Source of the DNA: Benincasa hispida
Lineage: Eukaryota > Streptophyta > Magnoliopsida > Cucurbitales > Cucurbitaceae
DNA: 64,000 nucleotides
Direction: 5' to 3'
Assembly: GCF_009727055.1 (NCBI RefSeq)
Contig: NC_052357.1
Span: 91,083,650-91,147,649 of the forward strand
Part shown: piece after piece, positions 23,992-36,834 of the stretch
How positions within the stretch are numbered: position 1 is the first letter of the stretch
Layout: each line of letters begins with the position of its first letter
Notes under the pieces: model-generated
The model's input: the letters and a program-made list of their open reading frames with translations, nothing else
Database searches by the model: none
What the model was told of the DNA's origin: nothing
Program-made: the position numbers and the translations under genes

Positions 23992-26900
23992 TTAGCAAAT
24001 CTTAGCACATAACCCCTCCAGATTTTGCTCCAAGTTTTGTTGATGAATGCCATTTAAAATAATTTTCTCATCTCTTTGATTAGTATGAGGAATTACATCA
24101 TCTGCATAATCTAATTCATCATCATCTTCTTCCTCATCCTCAACAACAGAGCTGAAAAACTTACCAGCTCTTTGAGGATTGCTACTCTGACTTGAATATC
24201 CCACGAGTTGATTCGCTTCATCGAGCTCTTCTGCTGTTTTTGCCAAAGATAACAGGATATTTTTTGCTTTTTGATCAGGCCGAAGGCCACAAGATTCAAT
24301 TTCCTTGAACCAAATAACAGCACTACCAAAATCCTTGTTCTTTCCATATGCATCCATGATCGTCGTTAAAATCGTCTGATTCACTCGTATACCATTGACC
24401 TTCATTTCTTCATATTTTTTAATCATCTTTTCAAGATTATTTATTTTAGCATATCCTTTGATCAATGTACCATATGTAACAACGTTGGGTCTAAAACCAT
24501 CTTGTTTCAGTCGTCTAAAAAAATTTTCAGCTCCCTTCATGTCAGACGCATTAATGTAAGCTGATAGCATGGTTGTATAAGAGCAAATATCTGGACTACA
24601 CCTGCATTAAACAAATGATGGTGGTAATCTGTTACCGAAAATACATGCAAAAAGAACTAAATGCACAGCCGAAAAGAAATTGCAAAATAACTTCTGTGCA
24701 GGAACCATCAGCTATAACAACATAAACTTCTACAGGATACCGAATCACCTAATGCAACCATTAAAGCAGATAATAATACCTGTCCCTTCTCATACTCTTG
24801 AACACGATCTTAGCTTGCTCGATCATTCCAGAGATTGCAAATGCATCAAGCAAAATATTGTAAGCTTTGTGAGTTGGTCTGAAAAATGACAGGCATAAAA
24901 GTTATCAGTGCATGACTATTTTGGTTTACTATTCATCACTTGGTTCAGCCATGCCTGGTGCTGTCAAATGAATTTGAACCAAAATAGCAACATGAAACCC
25001 ATATATAAAATCTAACAAAAGATACCAACACAAATAAATACTCACAGCTTGGAATACACTAAACTTAAATAAACTTTAAACTTGGCTAAATATGATAAAA
25101 CCATCAAGTAGCTACAATGTTCACAAGCGAATATCTCTCACAGCCTATTTTATTTTTATATATTTATATATATTTCCAACCAGATATCGTATGCGTTAAA
25201 AGAAGGAAGTGTTGAGGGGAAGAACCTGATACCAGCATCAAGCATTTCCTCAAAAACTGCTAGTGCTTCTTCCTCTCTTCTAGCTTTACCATAAGCACTT
25301 ATGAGTAAAGCATAGCTGACAACATCTGGTTGAAGTCCAGCTCTTTGCATCTACAGTTCGAGCATTTGAATTAAAAAAATCTGATGCATCTCGATAGAAT
25401 ATTGGTCAACACCATTGGTCACTGAAGCAAAAGCATAGTCTAAAAAATTTTAACTACAACACAGTCGCTAACATTCTTGTGATGCAATGGAAGTGAGCAA
25501 ATATTTGAGATTCCATGTCCTTAATAATCTGGATTTTACCAATATTACTACATCATTCGATCTGTTATCAGTTCACACAACCCAGAAAATGTTACAGTTA
25601 CACACTTGCCGACTGAATCCACTTCGCTATTGCCTCAAAAGATTAAGACTAAAAAGAAACGACTCTTAAAAAGACTTTGGCAGCCATAGAATTAAGATCC
25701 CATAAATTAGAGAGAAGTCATTATATACTCTTAAAATCAGTGGCTCAGAAAGAGTGCTGCTCAATCGGAAACCTAAACAGCTCCATTCCTAAGGGAAGAA
25801 AACTATTCAATGACTTGCCTAACAAACCTACAGGACAACTTTCCCATACAATTTCCTACACCAGCAAGTAGCATGCATAGCAATGTTCAACCACACAGGC
25901 TTACCTGATCATAAATCTTTGAGACCTCCTTGTAGTTAGTTTCAAAAGACATCAAACTATTATAAGTAACTGTAGTCTGAGGAACTCCTCGTGCTGCCAT
26001 TTCAGCAAATACTTTTCGAGCCTTTTCATAATTCCCAGCCTTCTTGAACATGTAAATTATCATGTGGAACATCTTTTGGTCTGGCTTCAACACTGGCTTT
26101 TCCTTGTTCAAGAGGGAGTTGAAGAGTTCTTCAGCTTCCTTGAATTTAGATCCCTACAGTAATGCCTCATCATTTTGTGAACCATAACAACACAAACCAA
26201 GAACAGCACACGTTTGAAGATCACATAGGATTGAAAGAAGAAAACCAGTTAGAAAAAATAGAAGAAAGAAACAGAGTAAAATCTCCAGATTGGGATTAGT
26301 TTTAGTTTTGGGTCAATATTTTGACAGGGAGAGTTTGTATTTCAAGTTCCAGCATAATTACTCTGCACTAGAACATAACATCCAAAAACACATACAGTTA
26401 TAAATGCCACAAATTTGGCATCGAAAGTTCATAATAATTAAGAACATTATTGATTTTCAAGAGGGTCAAACTGAAGGATTAGGCTGATAAACAAAAGAAT
26501 ATCTTGGGAAGGCTTTAAATTAGAATAAGTTTGAACTTAGTACCTCAACAAAAGTTTTTAGCATTATTTGATATGTCAATGCAGAAGGTTCAGGACCACC
26601 AGATTGCATCCTTCTAAAGATTGCTTCGGCATTACTATACCTGCCACCTCTTCCATACGCTTCCATAAGAGCAGTATGAGAGACCACATTGGGGGGATAA
26701 CCCTTCTTATTCATCAAGTTTAGAACTTTTTCTGCACGATTGAAGTCCCCTAGCTTGCCATAAGCTGTAATAAGCATCACGAAATCCATTTCACTAAAGT
26801 TCCACCAGCTCTGGGTCCGGAGCCATTCAAGAATCTATAAGACAGTTGAAAGGCATTATTTTGGACAATCAGCACATCTGAAGCTTGGAAATCGCAAGGT

Positions 26901-28363
26901 AAAGGACTGATGGGAAGAGATTAAGACCGTTACTCACTGAATAAATAAATCCAACTGACCAAATGGTGTGGCTAGAAAGTTCTTACTAACACACCTAAGA
27001 GTTCAATTTCATACAGGTAACTACACATTGCCAATGTATCATCCTTATGTAGATGATACTTTTTTGACATTATGATAGCCATGCAAGCAAGAGAAACACG
27101 TTCTTTAACTGAAAATATTTGGTATTCATGTGGAAGTTGTTTGAACACAGATTGTGATGAACAATTTTTACACGAACATAGTGTTTAAGTAGACTTTCTG
27201 ATTCCAACAAGAAGAAATTAATGATTTGGGGAACAGCGTTTGAATTGTTTCACACACATTAGGGACAGAAAATAGATTAAATGGTGCATTGCTTTTTCTT
27301 ACACTGGACTGCTTTTTTATACCCCTTCAAGTCTACTTTCAGGAAATCGGTCCAATAAATTTCTTATTTGCCTCCTATAGAGAACAAAAATTGCCGGAAC
27401 ACAGGAAAATATCAAATCATACAAATGACTATGCTCTGTACCTCACTGACTAGGTTCCATTTCTTCAGCTGTTTAAATCTAACCAAGGTCCCCAACACCA
27501 AGTCCTTCGGAATAGCCTCATTTTTAATTCTTTCACTTCGGAGCACAGAAACAGCAGAGCCTGTCTCCTCTATTTCATTCATCAGTCTCCTCCAATTCTT
27601 CTGCTCTGCCTCATCAGCTGCATCCTTAAATACTTCCAACTTCTTCCTTTTCTGTAAGAACTTTCTGGGTGTCAACATACCCATACAGGTAACCTCCAAT
27701 CTTCCACGTACATTAATGTTTGAACTAATAAAATGTGTGTGTGCTTGCGATTTACTGAAATAAGAACAACAAAGCACATTCGTATAAACATCTGCACAGA
27801 GACAACAACAAAGAAAAAAAAATGCATAGTTGTCCTTTTTCCCCCACTTTCATTTTTAGGTAATGACTTAGAACTTTGCAAAGATAACCAATGGCAAGTA
27901 CTATATGCCAGCGCCGATTGAACCCTAAAGAACCTAGAAAATCCACATTTCCCTCAAAGTACTAAAACCCCCTTAGAAATCAAGAAAAACTTGGACAATT
28001 AAGAAACACACTACTTTCGAATTCCGTAAATGAAACAGTCTAATAACAACAATCAGTTCTTCAAAGAGATAGTACGAGACCGACCACAAATCATTAATTA
28101 AGGAGCAACAAAACCAAAAAGTGCCTGGAATTTTCGAGTTAGCTACTTGAATTAAGATAGAAACCCATTGAACATAGAGAATAGATGAATTCCATGGAAT
28201 TGCAATTAGTTGGCGAGAAAACAAATGGGAATAAATACGAAAAATGAATGAGGATTGAAGGGGTTTACGGGAAGGGGTTTAAGGGAAGAAGAAAAAGTAA
28301 GCAAAACCTCCAATTGGGTAGAGGAGCTGAAACAACAGGCTTCAGAATTAGAGTTTGAGGCAT
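23992..28363 (-). CDS. P-class pentatricopeptide repeat protein (At3g59040 family)
   Basis: Minus-strand exons are 28308-28363, 27442-27700, 26544-26834, 25905-26153, 25226-25350, 24780-24878 and 23992-24601. Every intron is GT-AG and every join keeps frame, giving 562 aa. The short N-terminal exon (MPQTLILKPVVSAPLPNW) joined to basic sequence with MGMLTPRKFLQKRKK looks like a transit peptide. Plant members of this family are annotated as chloroplastic. About ten 35-residue PPR units follow, from MDFVMLITAYGKLGDFNRA (residue about 121) to TTIMDAYGKNKDFGSAV. Each has the VxYxxLIxAYGK-type helix A. The units are evenly 35 residues, so it is P-class. No PLS, E, DYW or SMR domain is present. The tail is acidic (EDEEEDDDELDYADD). 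The likely role is organelle RNA binding or processing. The RNA target cannot be told from the sequence. All exons are intact. NPG1 lies divergently beyond a 2.3-kb gap. Confidence 0.94.
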
Positions 28364-28599
28364 CTGAGAAAGCTCTATTTTCAGCAAAAATGGCTCTGAT
28401 ACGAGCGAAGCTCTGTCCTCGTCCTCTCGGCGCTTGATATTTTCCAGTTCATGCAGACGATCGGTTTTATATCTTATCCATTTATATTATTACTGTTTTT
28501 TAACCAATGATAAGAAGTGTATTTCAAGATCATTTTGTAGGGTTTTTTTTTCTTCCAAAGGGTAAATTCACAGCTAAAGAACAAAGTTGTGTTTAATTG

Positions 28600-28921
28600 T
28601 GTGTATGGATGTTCAAAAAAATCCGATAGATTTGAAAAAAATCTATCAATTTAATCCAATTCATGCGGTTTGGGTTGAGTTCTAATTTATTTAGATTGGG
28701 TTGGGTTCAAATAAATAGAAATTTTATGGGTTGGGTTAGTTCATGGGTTCACCTAATATAACTCAAATCAACCCAACCAACCCGAACCAACCTAAATTTA
28801 TTATTAACTTTACAAAATATATTTTTTATAACTTATAACACAATTATTTATACATATATTGATTTTAATTTTATTTAATCAATATTTTTGAATAATTTAT
28901 TATTCAATAACTCTTAAAAGT

Positions 28922-28960
<39 letters not shown>

Positions 28961-29275
28961 ATTTTACGAAAGAAATTTTTCACTATATAAATTTAAATTG
29001 AGTTGTTAATCTTAATTTAATATATAGAAATAATTAAATTAGATTTTCACATATTTACATTTTGCTTCTTTTTAGAACATAATTTTAAATAAATAACCCG
29101 ATTAACCCGAACCAACCCAACCCAAATATTTAATGGTTGGGTTGGGTTGGGTTGGGTTCATTTTTTAATAATAATTATTTGGGTTGAAAAAATTTACAAC
29201 CCGAACAATTGGGTTGGATTTAAAAAGTCTTTCAACCCAACCTAACCCATGAACACCCCTATTTGTGTGTACAAA
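28600..29275. mobile_element. GGGTTGGGTT-rich foldback element between two genes
   Basis: The left side has TTTGGGTTGAG and TTGGGTTGGGTTCAA. The right side has the reverse-complement type (AACCCAACCTAACCCATGAACACCCC). The mid-part has AACCCGAACCAACCC and GGTTGGGTTGGGTTGGGTTCA. Ends are partly inverted (GGATGTTCA... versus ...TGAACACCC). It holds a 35-base T run (28924-28958). No coding. It resembles the widespread plant 'GGGTGTTCATGGGTTGGG' non-autonomous DNA elements. Confidence 0.6.
28924..28958. repeat. Poly(T) run of 35 bases
   Basis: Uninterrupted T run inside the foldback element. The length may be unreliable in assembly. Confidence 0.95.
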
Positions 29276-30659
29276 TCTAAACACACATATGGAAAAAAAA
29301 ACAAAAACAAAAAGACATAACATTTGTGAATCACATATGTTGACGTCTCGTGCGGGTCCTTTGCACTCTCGTTAGCCTTCTCCTCCAGTTAGAACATGCC
29401 GTTGTAACGTACATGGAGATCACTCGTATCGGTGTGGTGTTGAGATGCTTTAAAAAATGAAGTGTAACATAGAGAATATTTTACTGTTTGAAGTTAGTGG
29501 TTTGAGATTATTTATAAGATTCATTCTCTTACTCTCACTTGGGATGTGTGCAATATGAGTAGTATTAAAGTAGATGTGGTCCTTGAGGTTGTAGAGTGCC
29601 AGTGTCGAGCGCAACTTGATTATTTTCCTTCTGATGAGATGGAATGAGTTCAATCGGTCGACTAGAGACTCGAGGTTTTGACTTTTTACTTTTGAGATAC
29701 ACAAACCTTATACAAGCTTTGAAATGATTTTGAGCTTGAACCTTGCCTCGGGGAACCCTGACCAATACATGTGTCTTATATGTCCTTTCAATATCATGCC
29801 TCTTTTTATGGGTAATTTTAGATCTAAAAAGAAAGCAAAGAAAAAAAAACAAAAAATTAAAAAAACAAAAGAAATAACACGACTAAAATCAAAATAAGTA
29901 TAGTCAAAATCTATCCAAACTCGAAACACATGAAATAGGTTGAAGAGGTCAAAATAGGACAAAAGAAGTCCGATTAAAGGCAATTGGGTCAGTAGACCCA
30001 AATGCTCTCCTTGACTGAGGTGGTCCTATGCCTTAGCCTTCCATTCCGAAGCCGAGGCATAGACACAAGACAAGCGGATCTCCGTTAGCAAGCTAAGGCC
30101 AACTCATGCTTCCACGAGGCCTACTTCTTGTAGGCCATTGATTCTTCTCTCTTCTTTGCTTAGTCCGATTTCATTTTTATGAGTTCAATCTGTCGGATTA
30201 GGAAAAATTCTATGTTTACTCATATAAACTTCACACAAGGTATTTTTTTTTCTTGCCAAAAGTTTGCTCTGATCATTTGCCAAAATTTGACTCAAGCATC
30301 AGATAGCAAGCACTGGTATGTTATTTAATTGTTTTGCAGGTGATTTTTTTTCAAATTATGAATTTTACATGAGTAACAGATGAAGGTCAAGTAAGTATCC
30401 TTACCTTAATTTTGCCATCGACACCTCCAACTTTTTATTATTTTGTTTATGATTTTTTCCGTAACGTTAACCTTCAAATTTACTTTGTTGGGCTTAATTT
30501 GGAAGGCCCATTAAGAAGTCCAATTAACGTACATGGGCCTTGGAATCGTAGAAGACGATCCATGTGTTTTCAACGTTAGATTTAAATTAAATGCTTTTTT
30601 CCCTTTTTCGAAAAAAAGAAAAAGAAAAAGAAAAAATAGTTCGACGCCAAAAATTAAAT
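29276..30659. other. Intergenic region upstream of NPG1, no gene recognised
   Basis: Several overlapping minus-strand open frames (29450-30001) have no recognisable product and low-complexity stretches. The part at 30020-30150 is more GC-rich than its surroundings and may be an old element remnant. A/G-rich simple repeat (AAAAAG)n occurs near 30610-30640. Confidence 0.5.
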
Positions 30660-30885
30660 TACAAAACAAAATATAGATCTCGTTTGCTCGCTCTGTTTCT
30701 GAGAGACAAATGCTGCGAGCCTCAATTTCCTCCAAGCTGTTTGTAAATTGTAATTGATCCGCCACCGTACTCGTCGGCTTCCGGCCAAATTGTCGGCCTC
30801 ATTTGCCTAGTTTTCAGCTTATTGTTTGTCGTCAATGATCCCTTTCAAGCAAGCATCCATTGATGTCAGCTCCTCAATTTCTCCG
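30660..30885 (+). promoter_or_regulatory. Probable non-coding first exon (5' leader) of NPG1
   Basis: A pyrimidine-rich stretch (CTCGTTTGCTCGCTCTG, about 30680) follows an AATATAGAT box near 30669, and ends at a strong donor, CTCCG|GTAAG, at 30885/30886. The matching acceptor is ATGGCAG|TTGG at 31561/31562, 45 bp before the NPG1 start. The start of transcription is not defined. ATG at 30835 opens a short upstream frame across this predicted splice. Confidence 0.5.
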
Positions 30886-31606
30886 GTAAGATTCGATTAT
30901 TGTATGTATTCGGCTGGTCTTGGAAATTCAATGCAGAAAATAAAAGTTTTGACCCGGAAATTGAGCCCAAAAGAGTAGATGAAAATTTTTGATCCTGCTG
31001 TTATGATCGATCCTTCCGTTGAATCTTTTTCCTTAATTTTTTTGGCATCCAAACGATAAAAGGAACGTGCATTTCCATATATTCTATTTATCAATAGTTT
31101 TAGATCCAGGTATTTCTGTTTATGTGCCAATGGTATGATGCTAATATGCATTTGAATGCACTGTTTCATTGCTGAAAATATACCGAAAAGGGAAAGAAGT
31201 AAAGACCCAGACGTCCCGCTATGTCCTTTGTTGATTGGCGTCATCAGGGAACAAGAACTTTATTTAGAACCGCATTTTTTGTTTCTTGTTCTACTACAGA
31301 AAGTAAGAATCTATGGTTTTGTAGTTTTATCTCCGGATATTGATTTCCCTTTCCCAGCCAAGCGTGCGCAATAGAGAAAAAGAAAAAGAAAAAGAAAAAG
31401 AAAGGTCATGAATGAAGGCTGTTCCCGCGTAAAAGATGATCAATTCACATTTATTTTTCTATTAATAAGTTTCATATTTTCATCTTTTCAAGATTGATTC
31501 CATCATTCCAATGCCAAGATTTATATGGTTTTGAGATATATATCACGAATTTTTATGGCAGTTGGAAGAAGCAAATTCATGAAGGGAATTGAAGAAAGTA
31601 AAACTT

Positions 31607-34600
31607 ATGACGTCAACTGTTGATGAAGATGATAGGGAGCCAGCCATGGAGTCTGGCGAATCTGATGAAGGAATAGTTGTCCGAGAAGTCTGTGCAAATG
31701 GGATCTGCATAAAAACAACAGAAGTAGAAGCAAAGCTCGATGAGGGAAATATCCAAGAGGCAGAATCTTCATTACGGGAAGGGTTATCTCTCAATTTTGA
31801 GGTTTGTTTCTTTACCAGTACGAAGAATTAGGTTGAAATGAACTTCAATTCTTTTCTCATGCTTCAGACTGTTACAAACATAGTATAGTATGTAATTGAA
31901 GGCTGTTTTGACCAAGAAGGAAAAATGAAAAAAGAATTGGAGATTTAAACTTTCCTTTTATATCACCACATGTTTGAACATTTACTGAATTGATCCGACC
32001 CTCAACCACAATTGAGCACTTATGGCCTCCATTTTTTAAATTTATATAAAAATATAAGTTCCCGAGTATAATGTTCAGTCAGTAATGCATCGACCATCTA
32101 TATGCTTATGCTGCATCCGGGGTAAGGAAATCTTTGCTGCTCTCTTCTTTTAGTTCCACCTGTGATCAAACAAGTACCCGCTGGTTTCTGCTTGTGTATA
32201 TTATCCTTCACCCACAAATTGTTGGAGTGTTTTTGTTATGTAACTAAAAACCCAAAGCTTACCTAGGATTCTATGATTGTAAAATTCTATTCTACATGAG
32301 CCAATTAGAATAAGATAAATGAAAGCAAAAAGGTCACATGGAAAAAAAATGGGCCTACAAACATGAGGACAACCAAAAGGAAAAAATGAAGAGAAGAAAA
32401 GCTTTCAAAAAGAGACACAAATGAAGTAGAAGTTCTTGTGAGACACAATCTTTTATTTCTTAGATGTTAACTGTAGGAATTTCAATTTTCATTTAAGCTA
32501 ATCAACGTAAATTATTTTATTAGAAGTCTGAATACATTTTATTTATGTCTATAATTATAGAGGCAAAGCGTGTTTAAAAGAAACAACTACCATGATGCCA
32601 GCCAGTATTATTATCCTCTGTGTCTGTTGCAATTTTCAGTTTTCAAATAGTATATCATTCACTTGAATAATTAGTTGGTAGAAACAGTGACTTCAATTCC
32701 TAAGATGGCCTTTCCATTTTCCTCATAATCATTAGGCAAAAACTTCAGAAATTTGCTTGAAGAAAAATCCAAAACCACGACTTAGAATAATTTGATTACA
32801 TGAGTGCTCTAGTTACTAACCCCTTCAAATATGGGAAGTCTACCAATGAATGGACAAAGAATTGACTGAAGTGATCGTTATAATGCATCCTACTTCCATG
32901 ATACTATTTTTTTAGGAGAATCATTCTATTAAAGATTGCAGCTTATAAACATTAAATTTGATGTTTTTCCCACATTAAAAATGATTGCAGGAAGCCAGAG
33001 CCCTTCTTGGGAAGTTGGAATATCAGAGAGGTAATGTCGAAGGTGCTCTACGCGTGTTTGATGGTATTGATCTCCAAGCAGCTATTCAACGATTACAGCC
33101 TAGTGTTTCTGAGAAGACACCTCCAAAAAAGGGACGCTCGCGCACTGAATCTCAACATGCAGTTTCGCAGCATGCTGCAAACCTGGTTCTTGAAGCCATA
33201 TATTTAAAAGTGAAGTCTCTTCAGAAGCTAGGGAGAGTAACTGGTAAGTGTTAATGGGATATGGATTTACTATTTTTCTTAATCTCTTTAAATGTGTCTC
33301 TCAAACTCTAACCAATCATATGGGACTTTTCAGAGGCTGCTGATGAGTGTACTAGTGTACTTGATGCTGTAGAGAAGATATTCCAGCAAGGAATTCCTGA
33401 TGGGCAAGTGGATAGCAGATTGCAAGATACTGTCAGTCAGGCTGTAGAACTCCTCCCTGAGCTATGGAAGCAGGCTGGCTGTTTCCAGGAAGCAATATCT
33501 GCTTATAGACGTGCCCTCCTAAGCCAATGGAACCTCAATAATGAAAGCTGTGCTAGGATCCAGAAAGGATTTGCTGTTTTTTTGCTTTACAGTGGAGTAG
33601 AGGCTGGTCCTCCTAGTTTAGCTGTTCAACTTGAAGGTTCTTATGTACCAAAAAATAATTTGGAAGAAGCAATTCTACTTTTGATGGTCCTTGTGAAGAA
33701 ATATTACCTTGGTAAAATAAAATGGGATCCATCGGTGATGGAGCACCTAATATATGCTCTATCCTTGTGCAGTCAGACGTCTGTTTTAGCAAAACAGCTT
33801 GAAGAGGTCATGCCTGGAGTATATCACCGTGTAGATCGTTGGAAGTATTTAGCTTTTTGTTATTGTGCAGCAGGACAGAATAAAGTTGCCTTAAATCTTC
33901 TGAGAAAGTCTCTACATAAACATGAGAAACCAGATGATGTGGCAGCTTTATTATTGGCTGCCAAGATCTGTAGTGAGGATCCTTATCTTGCTGCTGAAGG
34001 AGTTGGTTATGCCCAGCGGGTAATGAATAATTCTATAGAAAATGAAGAGCATTTAAAGGGTGTAGGTCTTCGCTTGTTAGGTCTTTGTCTGGGAAAACAA
34101 GCCAAAATGTCTTCCTCTGACTTTGAGAGGTCCCGTCTTCAGTCAGAGGCATTGAAATCTCTTGAGGCAGCAAGTGGTCTGGAGAGCAATAATTTAGATT
34201 TGATGCTTGAGTTAGGAGTACAATATTCAGAATATCGAAATTTGAATGCTGCTCTGCAATATGCAAAGAAGTTTATTGATGAAACCGGTGGCTCTGTCTT
34301 AAAAGGCTGGCAGTTGCTTGCTCTTGTTTTGTCTGCCCAAAAGAGATTCTCAGAGGCTGAAGTGGTCACTGATGCTGCAATGGATGAGACAACAAAATGG
34401 GAACAAGGTCCACTTCTCAGACTCAAGGCAAAGCTGAAAGTTTCTCAATCATTACATATGGATGCTATCGAAACTTACCGTTATCTCCTTGCATTAGTTC
34501 AAGCGCAAAAGAAATCATTTGGACCTCTCCGAATTATCCCTCAGGTTATAACTTGCACAGTCCCCCCTCCCTTTTTTTAAAATTAAATTAAAAAATTTAG

Positions 34601-36834
34601 AAAAAAAAACACACACACACAGATATAGTTCTCCAGTTCCTTTTTTTTTTTCCAGCAGAAGAAGATATTTAGTTCAGTTACACTTTATTCTAAAATAGAA
34701 AATTTTCAGTCACTTGTTGCTGGTTTTAACTGTCGAATATGAGTTGCTAGCTTATAAACATCTGGTATTTCTAAATTGTTCTGTTTGAATTTAAAAAAGT
34801 TGTCCTGCCTTACCATTCACGTGAAGACTTATTTTTGGACACCGTGATTTGGACATGGAGCTGGAGCCTCTATCACTCTATGACTCTATAATGAATGCCC
34901 CACCTTGGTGATGGAAAATTTAACTGGTCAAATTCTACCGAGTTTTACGTATAGAAGTTGTATATATTCATTTAAAAAAAAAAAAAACTTATAGAAGTTG
35001 TATAATATAATAACAAAAAATCTGCAACAGTAAAGTTGTCATTGGACTCCTATTCACCTAATTGTACCTTTTTAGTACCTTTTTATCTGATCTTTTCTTT
35101 TTTCTCAGTTTAATTAGAATATAACTTACTGATGCAATTTATTTTGTATGCATATGTGATCCAATTTCTGCCTTTATAATAGGTTGAAGATGATAAAGTG
35201 AATGAATTTGAAGTGTGGAATGGTCTAGCCAATTTATACTCCAGCCTTTCACATTGGAAAGATGCAGAGATATGTCTAGGAAAAGCAAGAGAGCTGAAAG
35301 AGTTCTCCCCAGAAGTACTACATAGTGAAGGCAAGATCTGGATATTTTATTTTCTACATGAATAACGGCATATAGTATTTTCTTAACTGTTCTAAATCAA
35401 ATTAGTACACCTTACACTGCTTGCCTGCTACTGAACGATTAGTTACGACTTACAACTTAAATTATTATTAAAAGAAAAAGAAAAAGAAAATTCATAAGAA
35501 ATGGATCTCTTTCATTGTCTGTCCTTCAAGTTTATTCGTCAACCATTCTGTCTGGATCTTGATCTGGAAAATAGTTAATTACTATTTACTACAAGCTCTC
35601 TGAAATAGTTGCTGGACTTGGTTCTTTCAAACTTGGTCCAACTTCATGTTGCCAACATGTGTTCAACTTTGTAGTAGCTGAAGTTTGCTACTACTAGCTT
35701 CCATTTATCCTACAGTGGGACGGAGTCGATGGGCCATAATAGTGTAAGAAGTAGGATTTTTCTCATTGAGTGTATTGTCTCGATGAGTTCTATATGATCT
35801 CCCATTCAGTCAGTCTGATGAAAACTTAATTCCTCTTGACAAAATCGGTACTTTTTTGTTGCTGTGCAGAATTCATTTTCTTCTTTAGGTTTCTTTGCCA
35901 CTTCGAAGTAATATGAGTCATGACTTTGTGCACGTTGCTTACCATAATACTCGTTAGGAATTTTTGTTAGTTTAATTTTTGGAGTGAGGCCTACGTTAGC
36001 AACATCTAATATTTATAAATTTTACGTCAATGACAGTAAATTTCCCCTCTCTTATACATGTTTCTCGATGATAATTAGTATGTTACATATATATATAACC
36101 ATTGGTAGATTTAGGTGGCGACCAATCACAAGTAGGGAATTCTCCAATTTGGTGATTCAGAATGTCACTGTGATAATTAAATTACTTTTATTCCTATTTT
36201 CACCATTGTCAAGGATTTCATGAAGACAAAGGGTGGCAGTGACAGAAAAACAGAAGTGAGAGAAGAATGGTTTACAAACAAAGACTTAGAGCTCTCAATT
36301 GAGCAAAGAATAATTAATTTCTCATAATGGCTACGAGATTCCGATGCAAGTAATTATGTCCATGATTAGATTCTTCCATCTTCTTCCCGTTTCCACAATA
36401 AAATATTGGTATTTAATGTGGTGTACAAATTTGTTGATGTCCTGTCTCTCTGCATGCTTTGACATAAATGACTTGTTCGCAGCTGAATGTTCATCATATC
36501 TGTTATTCCATCAGGTCTAATGTGTGAAGGACGTGAGAAAATACAAGAAGCTCTAGCAGCTTATATTAATGCTCTCCTACTCGAACCGTCTTATGTTCCT
36601 TGCAAGGTTTTGATTGGTGCTCTTTGGTCGAAAGCGGGCCCGGATGCATTGCCTATAGCGAGAAGCTTACTTTCAGACGCATTGAGATTAGATCCTACCA
36701 ACCGTAAGGCTTGGTTTTACTTAGGGGTCATTCATCGGGACGAAGGACGAATGGCTGATGCTATAGACTGCTTCCAGGCGGCCGCCATGCTTGAAGAATC
36801 CGATCCCATTGAAAGCTTCAGCAGTATTCTCTAG
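31607..36834 (+). CDS. NPG1: NPG1, TTC7-like TPR protein needed for pollen germination
   Basis: Coding exons are 31607-31801, 32991-33243, 33334-34544, 35183-35330 and 36515-36834, giving 708 aa, close to Arabidopsis NPG1 (about 704). Introns 1-3 are GT-AG. Intron 4 uses a GC donor (GAAG|GCAAGA). The start is ATG at 31607 (MTSTVDEDDREPAME). The frame opens earlier only at a TTG. Family features seen: ICIKTTEVEAKLDEGNIQ (about residues 36-53), EARALLGKLEYQRGN, QHAANLVLEAIYLK, 'ELWKQAGCFQEAISAYRRAL', 'ERSRLQSEALKSLEAA', C-terminal LRLDPTNRKAWFYLGVIH, and the end IESFSSIL. TPR helices run throughout. Known for the family: binds calmodulin, is required for pollen germination, and acts as the TTC7/Ypp1-like subunit that brings PI4K-alpha1 to the plasma membrane with HYCCIN and EFOP partners. 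NPGR1 and NPGR2 paralogs are less similar at the N-terminus. The gene appears intact. Confidence 0.95.

Noticed and set aside
28255..28437. Plus-strand 60-aa open frame ending ...LCPRPLGA
   Set aside because: It is antisense to the first PPR exon. The minus strand gives a start codon, donor and phase that join to the conserved second exon.
28680..29170. GGGTTGGGTTGGGTT runs resembling telomere repeats
   Set aside because: The unit is GGGTT/GGTTG, not the plant telomere TTTAGGG, and it lies in an inverted-repeat element.
31589..31606. Upstream extension of NPG1 by six codons
   Set aside because: It opens with TTG. The first in-frame ATG is 31607.
34033..34426. Minus-strand frames inside NPG1
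   Set aside because: Antisense shadows of the large NPG1 exon.
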